DNA of 64,000 nucleotides from JAHEEL01 sp963715255 (lineage in GTDB: Bacteria; Actinomycetota; Acidimicrobiia; Spongiisociales; UBA5794), in contig CAVQRN010000006.1 in the NCBI GenBank assembly GCA_963715255.1, positions 1 through 64,000 of the forward strand, given 5' to 3'. The stretch's first letter is position 1. Every line of letters starts with the position of its first letter. The notes below the pieces were generated by a model, which was not told where the DNA came from, did not search any database, and saw nothing but the letters and a program-made list of their open reading frames with translations. Of this stretch, positions 10,461 to 20,263 are shown one piece after another. A program made the position numbers and the translations under genes.

Positions 10461-10524
10461 GAATCCTGACCGATCCGGGACGGATCAAGGACAACCACGC
10501 CCGCGAGGGTCTGCCGGGTTGCGC

Positions 10525-11386
10525 TCAGTCGAAGTTGTTCTTCTTCCCCTGCTTCACGTAGGCACCCTGAGCGCCGACATGATTCCGTGTGTGCATCGCC
10601 TTCTGCTTGGCGAGATGCCCGAACATCTGGATGCCGAAGCCCCCGTCGAGATCATTGGTGATCCTCTGGCGCCAGGGCCGCCTGATGATCTGCGTCGTCA
10701 GGCGGCGCGTTGTACGAGGCTGCGTCATGATGTGGTCTGCGATCTGATACGCGCGGTCGATGAGTTCGTCTTTGGGCAGTACCTCGTTGACCATGCCGTA
10801 TTCGACCGCGGTTTGGCGTCGATTGCCTCTCCGGTCAACAGGGCATAGGCGGCGCGTTTGACACCGAGCAGTTCTTCGAAACAGCTGTGGATACCATCGC
10901 CGGGGACCGAACCGATGTCGTAGTGCAGGTCGTAGAGGACGGCGTCATCGGCCATGAACGTGATATCGGCCATCAGGGGAATCTCGCTGTGGAAACCGCG
11001 ACCCATTGAGTATGCCGATGGTCGGGATTTCCAGGTCATTGATCAGAGAGCTGACGTTGATCCTGCCGTCTTTGTAGGCGTACTCGTATGCCCAATGCTG
11101 GAGGTCTTCCTGTTCGAGTTCGAAGCCTTCAGGATCTACATCCATCATGAAGTCCTCCCCGGAGCCCGTGAAGATCATGACTTCGTTCTCGGGGTCAGCT
11201 CCGATGGTCTTGAACAGTTGACCGACCGACCGATGGTTCTCCACGCTGAGCTGAATGGACCCTCCCCGGGTGTGTCGCCCGGGCCAGGATGACGCCGTCG
11301 GGACGGCGCTCAAGCTCGTAGTGCTCCTTGAACCGTTCCTTGTATTCCTCGAATTCTGGGGTAGGAATGAAGCTTGTCAGCGACAC
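10525..11386 (-). pseudogene. Enoyl-CoA hydratase/isomerase (crotonase) family, frameshifted
   Basis: The start is GTG at 11386 (VSLTSFIPTPEFEEYKERF), with AGGAG nine bases upstream. The crotonase fold is visible in pieces: FTGSGEDFMMDVDPEGFELE (oxyanion-hole region), then IPTIGILNG, HSEIPLMADITFMADDAVL, then a VPGDG segment where a catalytic glutamate is often found, and the C-terminal NEVLPKDELIDRAYQIADHI. Three frames are needed, with breaks near 11270, 11000 and 10800. Joined length of about 285 residues is normal. Crotonases hydrate or isomerise acyl-CoA thioesters. Position next to a 3-hydroxyisobutyrate dehydrogenase-like gene suggests an acyl-CoA or branched-chain degradation role, which is inference. 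Confidence 0.75.
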
Positions 11387-11515
11387 GATCCACTGCTCCT
11401 CTCGACGCTCTCCAGTGGACCCGACCAGACTCCTCTCCGCCTCGAGCACACCGGCGCCGCCACCGACATCCCACAACGGGCGAACGCGTGATGAGCCCCA
11501 CGATCACCCACCGCT

Positions 11516-12407
11516 CTACGGTAGTCCGGCTTCGCGGCGGGTGATCTCATAGATGGCGCTCCAGTCGGCCTCGCCCATTCCCGCCGCTATTCCCGCCTGA
11601 AGTTTGCGCTCCACGACCTCCCCGATGTCCAGGCTCACACCCGCGCTCTCCGCACTGGCAAGCATCAGCTGAACGTCTTTGAGGCCACCCGTCATGACGA
11701 AACCGCCACGCCCGGCGAAATCTCGACTTCGCAACTTCTCGGAGTATTCCTTGAGCGCAGGGTGGGCGAAGAGCTCCTCCTGAAAGAAGTCTCGGATGTG
11801 TTCAACCGGAACGCCGGACTTCTCCGCCAACACATAGGTCTCGCTGAGATCTAGAGTCTCGATCGATGGAGATCACGCTGTAGTTGACGCACAGCTTCAT
11901 GGAATTGGCGATCCGCTGAGACTCAGAGACAGCGAGAACCGCTTTCGATACCGCGTGACGCACCGGAGTGGCGATCGCCAGCGCCTCGGGGTCGCCCGCC
12001 AGGACGGACGTCAGTTCACACCTCGCCGCAGCATGGGGGCGGCCGATCACCGGCCCGGACACGTAGGAGCTGCCGTGGTCGAGATGCATCTGGGCGAGTT
12101 CGTCGGCGTAGTCCGGTGAGATGGTCGTCACACAGACGTGCACTGCGCCTTGCTTCATGCCGGCCAGAATGCCGTCGGTCGCCCGCAGGGTGTCCCCGAT
12201 GGATTTGTCATCCATGAGACTCGTCACGATGACATCGGCGCCGGTGACCGCTGCCTTGGCCGATGCGCTTGGTTTCGCGCCTTTCGCGACCAGCGGCTCC
12301 ATCTTTGACGCAGTGCGATTCCACATCGTCAGGTCGAATCCGCCGTCAAGAATGCACTGGGCAATACGCGAACCCATGTTTCCCAGACCGATGAGCGCAA
12401 CTTCCAT
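11516..12407 (-). pseudogene. 3-hydroxyisobutyrate dehydrogenase-like NAD(P)-dependent oxidoreductase, frameshifted
   Basis: The start is ATG at 12407 (MEVALIGLGNMGSRIAQCIL, a Rossmann GxGxxG nucleotide site). Next come the family's substrate-side motif region (SYVSGPVIGRP) and a C-terminal all-helical part with the catalytic-lysine neighbourhood NSMKLCVNY. The frame breaks near 11845 and continues as EKSGVPVEHIRDFF to the end at 11516. Joined length of about 296 residues fits the beta-hydroxyacid dehydrogenase family. Members oxidise 3-hydroxyisobutyrate or reduce short aldehydes such as tartronate semialdehyde or succinic semialdehyde. One base change would restore the frame, so this may be intact in the real genome. 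Confidence 0.78.
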
Positions 12408-12966
12408 GGACGGGACCCCTTGGTCGTGGTGCATTGCCGTCGCGACACTAGGCGTTCCGCTCACGACAGAGTGAACCGTGTCAAGCGGACGTGGCCTGAA
12501 CCGGGGATGTCCCGCGTCCATCCCCGGCGCCAATCTCCAACCATCCGAGGTGTGCTTCCGAGGAAGCTGCGAGGACTGGCCCGGCTCGACCAGACCCGGA
12601 CCCACGATGGCAACGCCAGTGGTCACCGGGCCTCGGCCCGCAACGAGAGCGAACGCAGCGAAACAGCTCGAAACCAGCACGCTATCCAGACAAGGCGTTC
12701 GTGAAAGTCCGTGAGGACGGCAGACAGCCAAACGAACGCCCCCGGCGCAGCCGGCCGTCCTGCGTGACGTCGCGGGGCAATTCCGAGCCCTGTTGATCGT
12801 GGGGCCCCAGCCGGATTCCTGCGTTTGATGCGGTGCACCTCAACCGGTCTGTCCGGCGTGGTTGGTGTGCCGACGCTCCACGTTGTGTGCCTATCGGACG
12901 CGGCGTATTCGGATGACGGGCAGTAGTCCTCTATCGGGAGGGTCGGTCTGGTTCCACAATGGTCGC
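12408..12966. other. Divergent intergenic region, no gene seen
   Basis: About 560 bases between the minus-strand dehydrogenase and the plus-strand VWA gene. Reading frames here lack family signatures and good ribosome sites. It should hold promoters for both flanking genes, but I cannot point to convincing -35/-10 boxes. Confidence 0.4.
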
Positions 12967-15021
12967 ATGAAGTCATGGCGCCTGCTGGGTGGCATGGCAG
13001 TGGTAGTGAGTGTCCTTGTGGTGGCGCCGACCGCTGCCCAGGAGCAGCCCGATGGGGCCGTCTTGTTGATTCTGGACGCTTCCGGTTCTATGAATCGCGT
13101 CGACGACAACGGGGTGGTACTGATCGAGGGAGCGCAGCAGGCGCTGACCGGCCTGGTGGAGGTACTGCCGGAGGGGGCTGCGGTTGGCTTGCGTGTGTAC
13201 GGCCACCGGGTTCCCAACGATGACAAGGCCAACGGATGTCAAGACACCGAGCTGATCGTGCCCGTCAGCCCTCTCGACCGCGCGGCCATGACCGAGGCCA
13301 TCAACAGCTTCGGGGCCAAGGGGTTCACACCGATTGGCCTGTCCCTGCAAGAGGCGGCTTCCGACCTTCCGGGCGGTCGCGGCACGGTGGTACTGGTGAG
13401 CGACGGGGAGGACACCTGCGCACCCCCCGACCCGTGCCAGGTTGCCCGCGACCTCATCGCTTCGGGGATCAACATCGAGGTACAGACGGTCGGATTCTTC
13501 CTGGGTGATGATGTCGCCGCTCGAGCCCAGCTGCAGTGCATAGCCGACGAGACCGGCGGCAGCTACCGAGAGGTGAGCGGCGTCGACACGCTGGCCGCCG
13601 AGTTGGGGTCCATTGTCCGCAACGTCCTGCCTGGTGTCGGCCACATCACCCTCCCGATCACCGGCTCTCTCGAGATCGCCACGGCAACGTTGCTGCCGAT
13701 GGGACCGCCGTTTGGATCAGATGTGGGTTGGCACGAGTACATCGGCAGCCAAGGCGGCTTCGACACGCGCGTCGGAGCTGGTGAGATCCGATGGTTCGCT
13801 CTCGAGGTCGCGGAGGGACTCGGCCTCGATGTGGCAGCGGATGTCTACCTACAGGAGGCCCCGGCGCCCGGTGAGACATTCGAAGTACTCATTCTCGACA
13901 GCTCGCTCGACGATGCGCGCCGGCCGGCGCCACGACGCGGCCCACAGATTGTCGACCTCAATCAGTACGTCCGCGAGTCCGGTCTTGGGGAGTTCATAGT
14001 GGTCGCAGCCGGAAATCACACCGATTTCCAACCGTACTCCGACCTGGTGCAAGAACCCGAGCAATTGGTAACGATCGAGCGGCAGGGCTACGACGAGGCC
14101 ACCTACAACAGCGAGGCGCTGGCTCGCTGGCTGGCTCCGATCGAGGCTCCGATCGAGGGCGGCACCTACTACATCGGACTCAGCTTGGACAGCGACCGAC
14201 CCGCCGCCCAGGTGAGTGTCGGTTTCGGCGCTTTCGTTACACGCCAGCCAGCCGATCTCTACGGTCAGGTCTATGAACACGTAGACGGTGGACTCGAGGC
14301 AAGCACCGCCGGTGCGTTGACCGATCCGGCCGACATGTCGTGGGACGCCTATGGCCTTCCCCCCGGCGACTACCCCTTACAAAGGATGTTCTACGTGGGC
14401 GAGATCAACAGTGGCGAGACCCGCTGGTATCGCCAACCAGTGGAAGTGGACGAAGCGCTGGCGGTGGAGGCCACCCTGCAGAGGGCTGTCGCCTCCCAAC
14501 TGCTCGTCGATAGCGGAGAAGACGACGTGCAGTATTCCAACGAAGGTGAATTCTCCGTCCAGATCTACGACGAGGACCTCGATCCCATCGGAGGCGAGTA
14601 CCGCTCGACCATGCAAGCCTCGATCGATGACGAGTCGTCCAGTCCCCGTGTGGGCGCCTCGATGGCCTTCTCGGGGGAAGGCGAGATTCCGCCATCCACC
14701 CAGGGAGAGGTCTACCTTGCCATCACCTGGACCTCACCGACCGAAGAAGCCGCTGAGGTGCAATTCATCGCAGACATCATCCCGCGCTACCCCGACGGCG
14801 TCTACGCACCGACCCCAGTACCGGAGCCTCCCGATGGTGGCCCCGAACCCCAAGCGGCCGAGGATTCAACTGGAGGTGGCGAGGCAATCGAGTGGCTGTC
14901 GTTCGCGGGAGCCGTGACCCTGCTGCTGGTCGCCGGCGGTTGGCTGTTCCTCACGACGGCGCCGACGCACCTAGCAAGGAAGCACCGTCGCGACTTCTCA
15001 GCCGAGCAATCGCGTCCTTGA
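12967..15021 (+). CDS. Secreted, membrane-anchored von Willebrand factor A domain protein
   Basis: A 684-residue protein. Residues 1-25 form a signal peptide (MKSWRLLGGMAVVVSVLVVA ending PTAAQ). A VWA domain follows with an intact MIDAS start, D37-A-S39-G-S41, and the later VLVSDGEDTC strand; it spans about residues 30-215. A long beta-rich extracellular region with repeated YxGExNxGExRWYR-type segments covers 230-640. The C-terminus has one hydrophobic helix (SFAGAVTLLLVAGGWLFLTT) and a short basic tail, so the protein is held in the membrane facing out. The upstream ATG at 12862 would add an unlikely arginine-rich leader, so I start at the signal peptide. VWA domains bind metal and partner proteins; the ligand is unknown and no partner gene is adjacent. 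Confidence 0.85.
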   Translation: MKSWRLLGGMAVVVSVLVVAPTAAQEQPDGAVLLILDASGSMNRVDDNGVVLIEGAQQALTGLVEVLPEGAAVGLRVYGHRVPNDDKANGCQDTELIVPVSPLDRAAMTEAINSFGAKGFTPIGLSLQEAASDLPGGRGTVVLVSDGEDTCAPPDPCQVARDLIASGINIEVQTVGFFLGDDVAARAQLQCIADETGGSYREVSGVDTLAAELGSIVRNVLPGVGHITLPITGSLEIATATLLPMGPPFGSDVGWHEYIGSQGGFDTRVGAGEIRWFALEVAEGLGLDVAADVYLQEAPAPGETFEVLILDSSLDDARRPAPRRGPQIVDLNQYVRESGLGEFIVVAAGNHTDFQPYSDLVQEPEQLVTIERQGYDEATYNSEALARWLAPIEAPIEGGTYYIGLSLDSDRPAAQVSVGFGAFVTRQPADLYGQVYEHVDGGLEASTAGALTDPADMSWDAYGLPPGDYPLQRMFYVGEINSGETRWYRQPVEVDEALAVEATLQRAVASQLLVDSGEDDVQYSNEGEFSVQIYDEDLDPIGGEYRSTMQASIDDESSSPRVGASMAFSGEGEIPPSTQGEVYLAITWTSPTEEAAEVQFIADIIPRYPDGVYAPTPVPEPPDGGPEPQAAEDSTGGGEAIEWLSFAGAVTLLLVAGGWLFLTTAPTHLARKHRRDFSAEQSRP

Positions 15022-15204
15022 ATCGAGACCCCCAGAACACCCGGATCTCGTGCAACAACGCACAATTCTCATGGTGTCTGGGAACGGCATATGTGGGCGG
15101 CTGCAGAGCGTCGGATGGGATCCCCCATATTCCCGCAGCTTCAAGGGGAGACTGCAGCACATGTGGGTGGGCGAGATGGCCGTGCTCGACTCAGCGCTTG
15201 CCGT

Positions 15205-15702
15205 TCACCGAGAACGGGAAGCGAACGGAAGAGTCGTGGTCGAACACCCGCAGATCCAGACGGATATGAGGTCCGCCAATTGGGGTGTCTCGAAGTACTC
15301 GATGTCCTCGACCTCGGATCTCCCGATGAGGCTTGGACTCGCCCACTCGTCGAACGACGTCCCATAGATCCAAACGTAGACGAGGTATATGAGGTCGTGT
15401 CCGGCGTCGATGATTGCGGAGACCTCCGTTCCCGTTCGCCCTTCGACCGGTTTGAGGTCAACGTGTTTTGTGTGCCCGCCTCGAGGTCCACGCTCGGGGG
15501 TGTACACGAGTCGCTTTTCACCAACGGTGGCGACGACTTTGGACCCTTCGTGGTGGTACACGACGGAGTACGCCCGCCTGCTATCGGCTGGTGCGGACAC
15601 GTCTCGAAGGTACCGCTGCCATTCGGCTTCAGCAGCTTCAGGGTCGTCTCCCAGAAATGGGATGAAGAACCTCACGACAGTCTCCACGATCCCCTGTTTC
15701 AA
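15205..15702 (-). CDS. Conserved hypothetical protein
   Basis: A predicted protein of up to 165 residues with no recognised domain. It opens with a short segment (VVRFFIPFLGDDPEAAEAEW) that looks like the natural N-terminus, so the true start may be one of two GTG codons a few residues inside the longest frame. The middle (SVVYHHEGSKVVATVGEKRL and SAIIDAGHDLIYLVYVW) reads as a small alpha/beta protein. The last 25 residues after EYFETPQ look less protein-like and may reflect a frame change near the 3' end. It is transcribed toward the VWA gene. I do not assign a function. Confidence 0.5.
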   Translation of the reverse strand: MKQGIVETVVRFFIPFLGDDPEAAEAEWQRYLRDVSAPADSRRAYSVVYHHEGSKVVATVGEKRLVYTPERGPRGGHTKHVDLKPVEGRTGTEVSAIIDAGHDLIYLVYVWIYGTSFDEWASPSLIGRSEVEDIEYFETPQLADLISVWICGCSTTTLPFASRSR

Positions 15703-16236
15703 TTACAGCACGCCCTGGTCTGTTTGAGAAGGGACAATCAAGCCCGTTTTGGTCGATCGTCGATCACGTTCTCCCTCAGCTCCATGCGAGGAGGTCGATG
15801 TCGCCCGACCCTTCTCTTTGATCGCCGGTTTTGCTGCAAGCGAAGGCGGATGCCAAGGTGAGGCGGTACCGGAATCATGGACTGTGAGCAGCCAGGGCGC
15901 TGCCCGAGAGCGTCAGGACCGCAAGATCGGGCACTCCCGGCCCGAACGGGAGCGCCTGATCGAACACGCCCGGCACGAGAGGGAGCGACAAGCCGAGGGG
16001 GGCCGGAAGCACTCCAAGAATCGTGCGGAACGCGAGAAGACCGATCGTGCGGAGCGCGAGAAAGCCGATCAGTTGCCCAGGGCTTCCTGTAGACTTCGTT
16101 CTTCAAGGCGGCCCCCGTCTCAGCTTCCCTTTGTCCGCGGACTTCCCCAGAGTCAACCCTCTCCGCCCGCATCGGTATTCGCTGTCGCATCAACCAACCG
16201 GCGCCATTGGCGACCGTTTGAGAGGATGGACAATTC
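15703..16236 (+). other. Gene-poor stretch with Arg/Glu-rich coiled-coil remnant
   Basis: About 530 bases with no intact gene. From about 15890 to 16085 one plus-strand frame encodes a strongly charged, heptad-like segment (RERQDRKIGHSRPERERL; RAEREKTDRAEREKADQ). It resembles the Glu/Arg coiled-coil gene at 29771-30090, including the ERQAEG and E(R/K)xxADQ strings. No start or family match supports a functional gene, so I treat it as a remnant. Confidence 0.4.
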
Positions 16237-17445
16237 ATGAGGCATGGCAGAGCGCAACCATCGATCGCGTTCTTGAGTACCTACCCGCCCACGTCGTGCG
16301 GGTTGGCAACGTTCGCGGCCGCCTTGCGCGGAGCCGTTGCCGAGGTGCGGGGCTCAGACGAGGGCCTGGGCGTCGTGAGCTTGGTGGACGGCCGCCTTGG
16401 CGAGCGCAAACCGGAAGTCGTGCACGAACATCTCAACGGCGACCGTGCTTCCCTCGTGGGTGCGATCGAAGCGCTCAATGCTTTCGACGCGGTGTTTGTC
16501 CAGCACGAGTATGGGATCTACGGCGGACCTGATGGCAGCGAGGTTCTCGATCTGTTGTCGGGCCTCGAAATCCCGGCGATCGTCACGCTACACACGGTGC
16601 TCAGCCAACCCAGCCCAAGCCAACGGTCGATTCTGGAAGAGGTGGTCGCCCTTGCGGAGCGGACCATCGTCATGAGCGACACAGCCAGGCGGCGGCTCGT
16701 CAGCGGCTACCGGATCGACCCGGCCAAGGTTCGAGTGATTCCGCACGGTGCGAGAGTCAGTCTGGGTGGCCCGTCCTTGGCGGGCGGAACCCGCCCTGTC
16801 GTGCTTACGTGGGGCCTCATCGGGCCGGGCAAGGGTTTGGAGATGGCGATCGACGCTTTCGCAGGCCTTCGGGACCTTCGTCCCCTTCCCCGCTACGTCA
16901 TTCTGGGCAAGACGCATCCCAAGGTCCATGCTTCCCAGGGCGATGCCTACCTCGAGGGCCTCGTCGCCCGGGTCCATGATCTCGAACTGGATGATGTCGT
17001 TGAATTCGACGACCGGTATCTCGACACCGATGCGCTTGCTGTCGCGGTCCGCCGGGCCGATCTGGTCTTGCTTCCCTACGAATCCACCGAACAGGTCACG
17101 TCAGGAGTGCTGGTCGAAGCTCTCGCAGCAGGCAAGCCGGTCATCGCTACCGCCTTTCCCCACGCCGTCGAACTCCTGGGTACCGGTGCCGGGATCGTTG
17201 CCCCGCACGGCGATGCGATCGCAATGACGACCGCCCTCCGGAGAGTGTTCACCCATCCCTCGCTGGCGGCCAGGATGGCCGTGGAAGCAAACCTGATCGG
17301 ATCGACCCTGTACTGGCCTGCCATCGCCCGCCGATACGATCACCTTGCGACCAAGCTGGCAATCCAGCACCATGCGGCCCGCCCTCTCACCACCACCGCC
17401 AAGCGTCCCCAGAAAGTCTTTGATGCCTTCGCAAGGGTCAGTTGA
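16237..17445 (+). CDS. Glycosyltransferase, GT-B fold (GT4-like)
   Basis: A 402-residue cytoplasmic glycosyltransferase. The N-terminal Rossmann half begins IAFLSTYPPTSCGLATF and holds VFVQHEYGIYGG. The nucleotide-sugar half has VLTWGLIGPGKGLEMAIDAF, DDRYLDTDALAVAVRRADLV, the acidic donor-site stretch TSGVLVEALAAGKPVIAT and a C-terminal helix. The start ATG at 16237 follows AGAGGATGG. It overlaps the next gene by about 23 bases, so the two are translated together. Together with the GH130 gene and a second GT4 gene it forms a cluster seen in several bacteria around beta-mannoside metabolism. The sugar donor and acceptor are unknown; a mannosyl donor is a guess from context. Confidence 0.82.
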   Translation: MRHGRAQPSIAFLSTYPPTSCGLATFAAALRGAVAEVRGSDEGLGVVSLVDGRLGERKPEVVHEHLNGDRASLVGAIEALNAFDAVFVQHEYGIYGGPDGSEVLDLLSGLEIPAIVTLHTVLSQPSPSQRSILEEVVALAERTIVMSDTARRRLVSGYRIDPAKVRVIPHGARVSLGGPSLAGGTRPVVLTWGLIGPGKGLEMAIDAFAGLRDLRPLPRYVILGKTHPKVHASQGDAYLEGLVARVHDLELDDVVEFDDRYLDTDALAVAVRRADLVLLPYESTEQVTSGVLVEALAAGKPVIATAFPHAVELLGTGAGIVAPHGDAIAMTTALRRVFTHPSLAARMAVEANLIGSTLYWPAIARRYDHLATKLAIQHHAARPLTTTAKRPQKVFDAFARVS

Positions 17446-18557
17446 CGTCCGATTCGGCCGCCGCGCATTGAGGGAGGAACCGGTGCGGTTGGACCTGTCG
17501 GCCGGCAGGAGCCTCGCTGGTCCTCTCCCGAGGACTCGATTCGATCACCTGGGACGGATGACCGACCATCGGGGCCTTTGGGAACACGCTCGCTTCACGA
17601 CCCCGCGCACCGAGCACGGCTATTGCACCGACGACAACGCTCGGGCACTCATCGTCGTGGGCCGTCAGCCGGATCGGTCTCCTGGCCTCGTCGAACTGGC
17701 CGGGGTCTATCTGACCTTCCTTCAAGACGCTCAACTGCCGGATGGCGGCTTCCACAACCGGCGCAACTCCGACGGGTCCTGGGCCGATGAGGTGGGATCG
17801 GACGACTCCCAAGGACGGACGCTTTGGGCATTGGGGTCGGTAGCCCGCCGAGGTCCGGCTTCCTGGATGCGCGAAGTTGGGCTCGACATGTTCGACAAGC
17901 AAGAGGGCTTCCGTTCACCCTCTCCACGAGCGAATGCTTTCGCAGTGTTGGGTGCAAGCGAGGTGCTCCACTTCTCGCCCAGACCATCGCGGCGCTCGGC
18001 AAATTCTGGAGCGGTGCGTCGGCAACCTCCATGTGCGAGATGATGCGCTCTGGCCGTGGCCGGAGGATCGGCTCGCCTACGACAACGCTCGCATCCCGGA
18101 AGCCCTTCTGGCTGCTGGGGCGCTCCTGCCCAACGACGGCCTCTTCGCTGCAGGCCTCCGCCTGCTCGAGTGGTTGGTGACAATGGAGACGCACGACGGC
18201 CACTTCAGCTTCACCCCCGTAGGTGGGTGGGCGCCGGGTGAACCCCGACCGGGCTTTGACCAGCAACCGGTGGAGGCAGCTGCGATGGCCGATGCATGCG
18301 GCCGGGCCTGGTCACTGACCGGCGACCGTCGGTGGAAGGATGGGGTCGAGGCAGTGGCTCGTTGGCTCGTGGGTGCCAACGACACCGGGGCGGTTCTCTA
18401 CGATCCACAAACCGGGGGATGCGGGGATGGCCTGGGTCCCGACTACACCAACCTGAACCAGGGAGCCGAGTCGACGCTGGCCGCCCTCTCCGTGCTGCAG
18501 CAGGCAGAAATGGTTGATCGGACCGAGGCGCGACGGACCGCAAGGTCCGAGGCCTGA
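17423..18557 (+). pseudogene. Six-hairpin glycosidase-like protein, frameshifted
   Basis: A protein of about 375 residues with an alpha/alpha-toroid pattern of paired helices: FDHLGRMTDHRGLWEHARFT, GYCTDDNARALIV, then LPDGGFHNRRNSDGSW, NLHVRDDALWPWPEDRLAYD and a C-terminal NQGAESTLAALSVLQ. The frame changes twice between about 17965 and 18010, then runs clean to TGA at 18557. Repeated DxG(x)FHN and WPW segments are typical of six-hairpin sugar-binding folds. It sits between a glycosyltransferase and a GH130 enzyme in one direction, which suggests action on the same glycan. Catalytic activity is not evident from the sequence. The close pair of breaks could be sequencing errors. Confidence 0.65.
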
Positions 18558-18639
18558 GCGCGCCGGTCGCCTACGCTCTACTTTCGCGTTCCAGCGCTCA
18601 ACAAACGACGCTGACAGTCAGAGGCAAGCGACCCACGAT

Positions 18640-20112
18640 ATGAACCCACTACCGGTCACGCGAACCGCGGTGCGCTTCGCCCCCGACCCGCATCGCGTGG
18701 TCACCAAGCCGTTCTTGCCGGGGAAGCAGGTCTTCCCGGACGGGCAATCACGAGTCGAGCTCATCATCAAGCGAATCCTGGCCATGCCGGAAGAGGAGGT
18801 AGCCTCGACTCTGGCGGGCACCCAGGACCGTTTCGCGGACCGGCACAAAGATCTCACCAGCATTCTCGAGGGCAACTTCGCGGTGGTTGCCGGCCACGTT
18901 GACAACGCCAATGATCTCTCCCCGGAACGACGGCTGCTCATCGGGGCCTACTTCACTCACGAGTATTCGATCGAGGCGGCTTCCCTCAGCAATCCGTCGA
19001 TTGTTCCGGCTCCCGATCAGTCTGGTCTGGATCCAGGGGAACAACGATTCGTCATGAGTCTGCGGGCAATCGGCGAGGGGCACATCTCGTCCATCGAGTT
19101 CCGTTCGGGCGTGATCGACGCCCGCGGGAAGATCATGATGGACAAGCCGAGCCGGTACGTGATGACCGCCCGTCGTAGATCCCCTATCTACGACAAACAC
19201 GTCTTGTCGAGCAAGCTGGAGGAGCTGGGGGTGTTCAATGACATCACGCGCATGTGTCTCGATCCACTGCCTTCTCATTTCACTTTCGAGCAGCTCGAAG
19301 CCGCGATCGAGGAGGTCGACCGGCAGGGCGTGGATCGTGCCATCGCCATCCAGACAATCAAGGTCATCCACTGGCTCGCGTCTTCGAACTACGCGAGCAC
19401 CTTCCCAACGGATTCCGAGATCTCGGAACGAGTGATATTCCCGGCAGGACCTACCGAGAGCCGCGGGATGGAAGACGCCCGCTTCGTGCGTTTCACTCAT
19501 GACGACGGAACCGTGGTCTACTACGCCACCTACACCGCGTTCGACGGAATCCAAATCCTTCCGCAACTCATAGAAACTACGGATTTCGTGACTTTCCGTA
19601 TCGCCACCCTGAACGGGAGCGCCGCCCACAACAAGGGTGTTGCCCTTTTCCCGCGCAAGATCGACGGCCGCTTTGCGGCCCTAGCCCGCCACGACAACGA
19701 GAACAACTACCTCATGCTCTCAGACAACGTGCGGTTCTGGCACGAAACCGAGAAGATCCAGGGACCCGAGCGCCCCTGGGAACTCGTGCAACTCGGCAAC
19801 TGCGGGTCACCGCTGGAGACCGAGGCCGGGTGGTTGGTGATCACCCATGGAGTGGGACCGTTTCGCCGCTACACCTTGGGAGCCATCCTTCTCGACACCC
19901 AGGATCCCCGCCGCGTCCTCGGCAGCCTGAAAGAGCCACTGCTTGAACCAAACGAAGACGAGCGCGATGGGTATGTGCCCAACGTCGTGTATTCGTGCGG
20001 CAGCATGATCCACGGGAACCGCCTCGTTCTTCCGTACGGCTTCTCGGACGTCGGAGCCGGCATAGCCACGGTGCCACTCGACGATCTCCTTACCCGGCTT
20101 ACGGAGAAGTAG
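18640..20112 (+). CDS. GH130 family glycoside phosphorylase/hydrolase (beta-mannoside)
   Basis: A 490-residue cytoplasmic enzyme (no signal peptide) of glycoside hydrolase family 130, a five-bladed propeller family that phosphorolyses or hydrolyses beta-mannosides. Recognisable parts are the VFPAGPTESRGMEDARFVRF strand with the catalytic-region Glu-Asp, HNKGVALFPRKIDGRFAALA, RHDNENNYLMLSD, NCGSPLETEAGWLVITHGVG and the closing VVYSCGSMIHGNRLVLPYGF. The start at 18640 (MNPLPVTRTAVRF) is preceded by GAGGCAAG. The family includes beta-1,2-mannosidases, beta-1,2-mannobiose phosphorylases and beta-1,4-mannosyl-glucose phosphorylases; sequence alone does not separate them here. Its neighbours (two glycosyltransferases and a toroid protein) support a storage or envelope mannan role. 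Confidence 0.85.
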   Translation: MNPLPVTRTAVRFAPDPHRVVTKPFLPGKQVFPDGQSRVELIIKRILAMPEEEVASTLAGTQDRFADRHKDLTSILEGNFAVVAGHVDNANDLSPERRLLIGAYFTHEYSIEAASLSNPSIVPAPDQSGLDPGEQRFVMSLRAIGEGHISSIEFRSGVIDARGKIMMDKPSRYVMTARRRSPIYDKHVLSSKLEELGVFNDITRMCLDPLPSHFTFEQLEAAIEEVDRQGVDRAIAIQTIKVIHWLASSNYASTFPTDSEISERVIFPAGPTESRGMEDARFVRFTHDDGTVVYYATYTAFDGIQILPQLIETTDFVTFRIATLNGSAAHNKGVALFPRKIDGRFAALARHDNENNYLMLSDNVRFWHETEKIQGPERPWELVQLGNCGSPLETEAGWLVITHGVGPFRRYTLGAILLDTQDPRRVLGSLKEPLLEPNEDERDGYVPNVVYSCGSMIHGNRLVLPYGFSDVGAGIATVPLDDLLTRLTEK

Positions 20113-20128
20113 CGACACCGCTCGTCCG

Positions 20129-20248
20129 ATAGCCTCGTGCGGATCGATCATTCACAACATCCGTCTGGTGATCGCCTTCGGGGCCTCCGACACATCGTCC
20201 AACTTCGCCACGGTCCCGGTTGATGCGCTGCTGGCTGAGATGACCTGA
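20129..20248 (+). pseudogene. C-terminal remnant of a second GH130 gene
   Basis: Just after the GH130 stop, a 39-codon frame without a start reads IASCGSIIHNIRLVIAFGAS then DTSSNFATVPVDALLAEMT and stops at TGA 20246-20248. It aligns residue for residue with the C-terminus of the intact enzyme (YSCGSMIHGNRLVLPYGFSD then IATVPLDDLLTRL). It is therefore the tail of a diverged GH130 paralogue whose body has been lost or recombined away, leaving about 120 bases. Confidence 0.7.
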
Positions 20249-20263
20249 GTCCGACCGGACCTC

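Noticed and set aside
12408..12966. Minus-strand frame of 117 codons in the gap before the VWA gene
   Set aside because: No known domain, poor composition and no ribosome site; it overlaps the start of the VWA gene.
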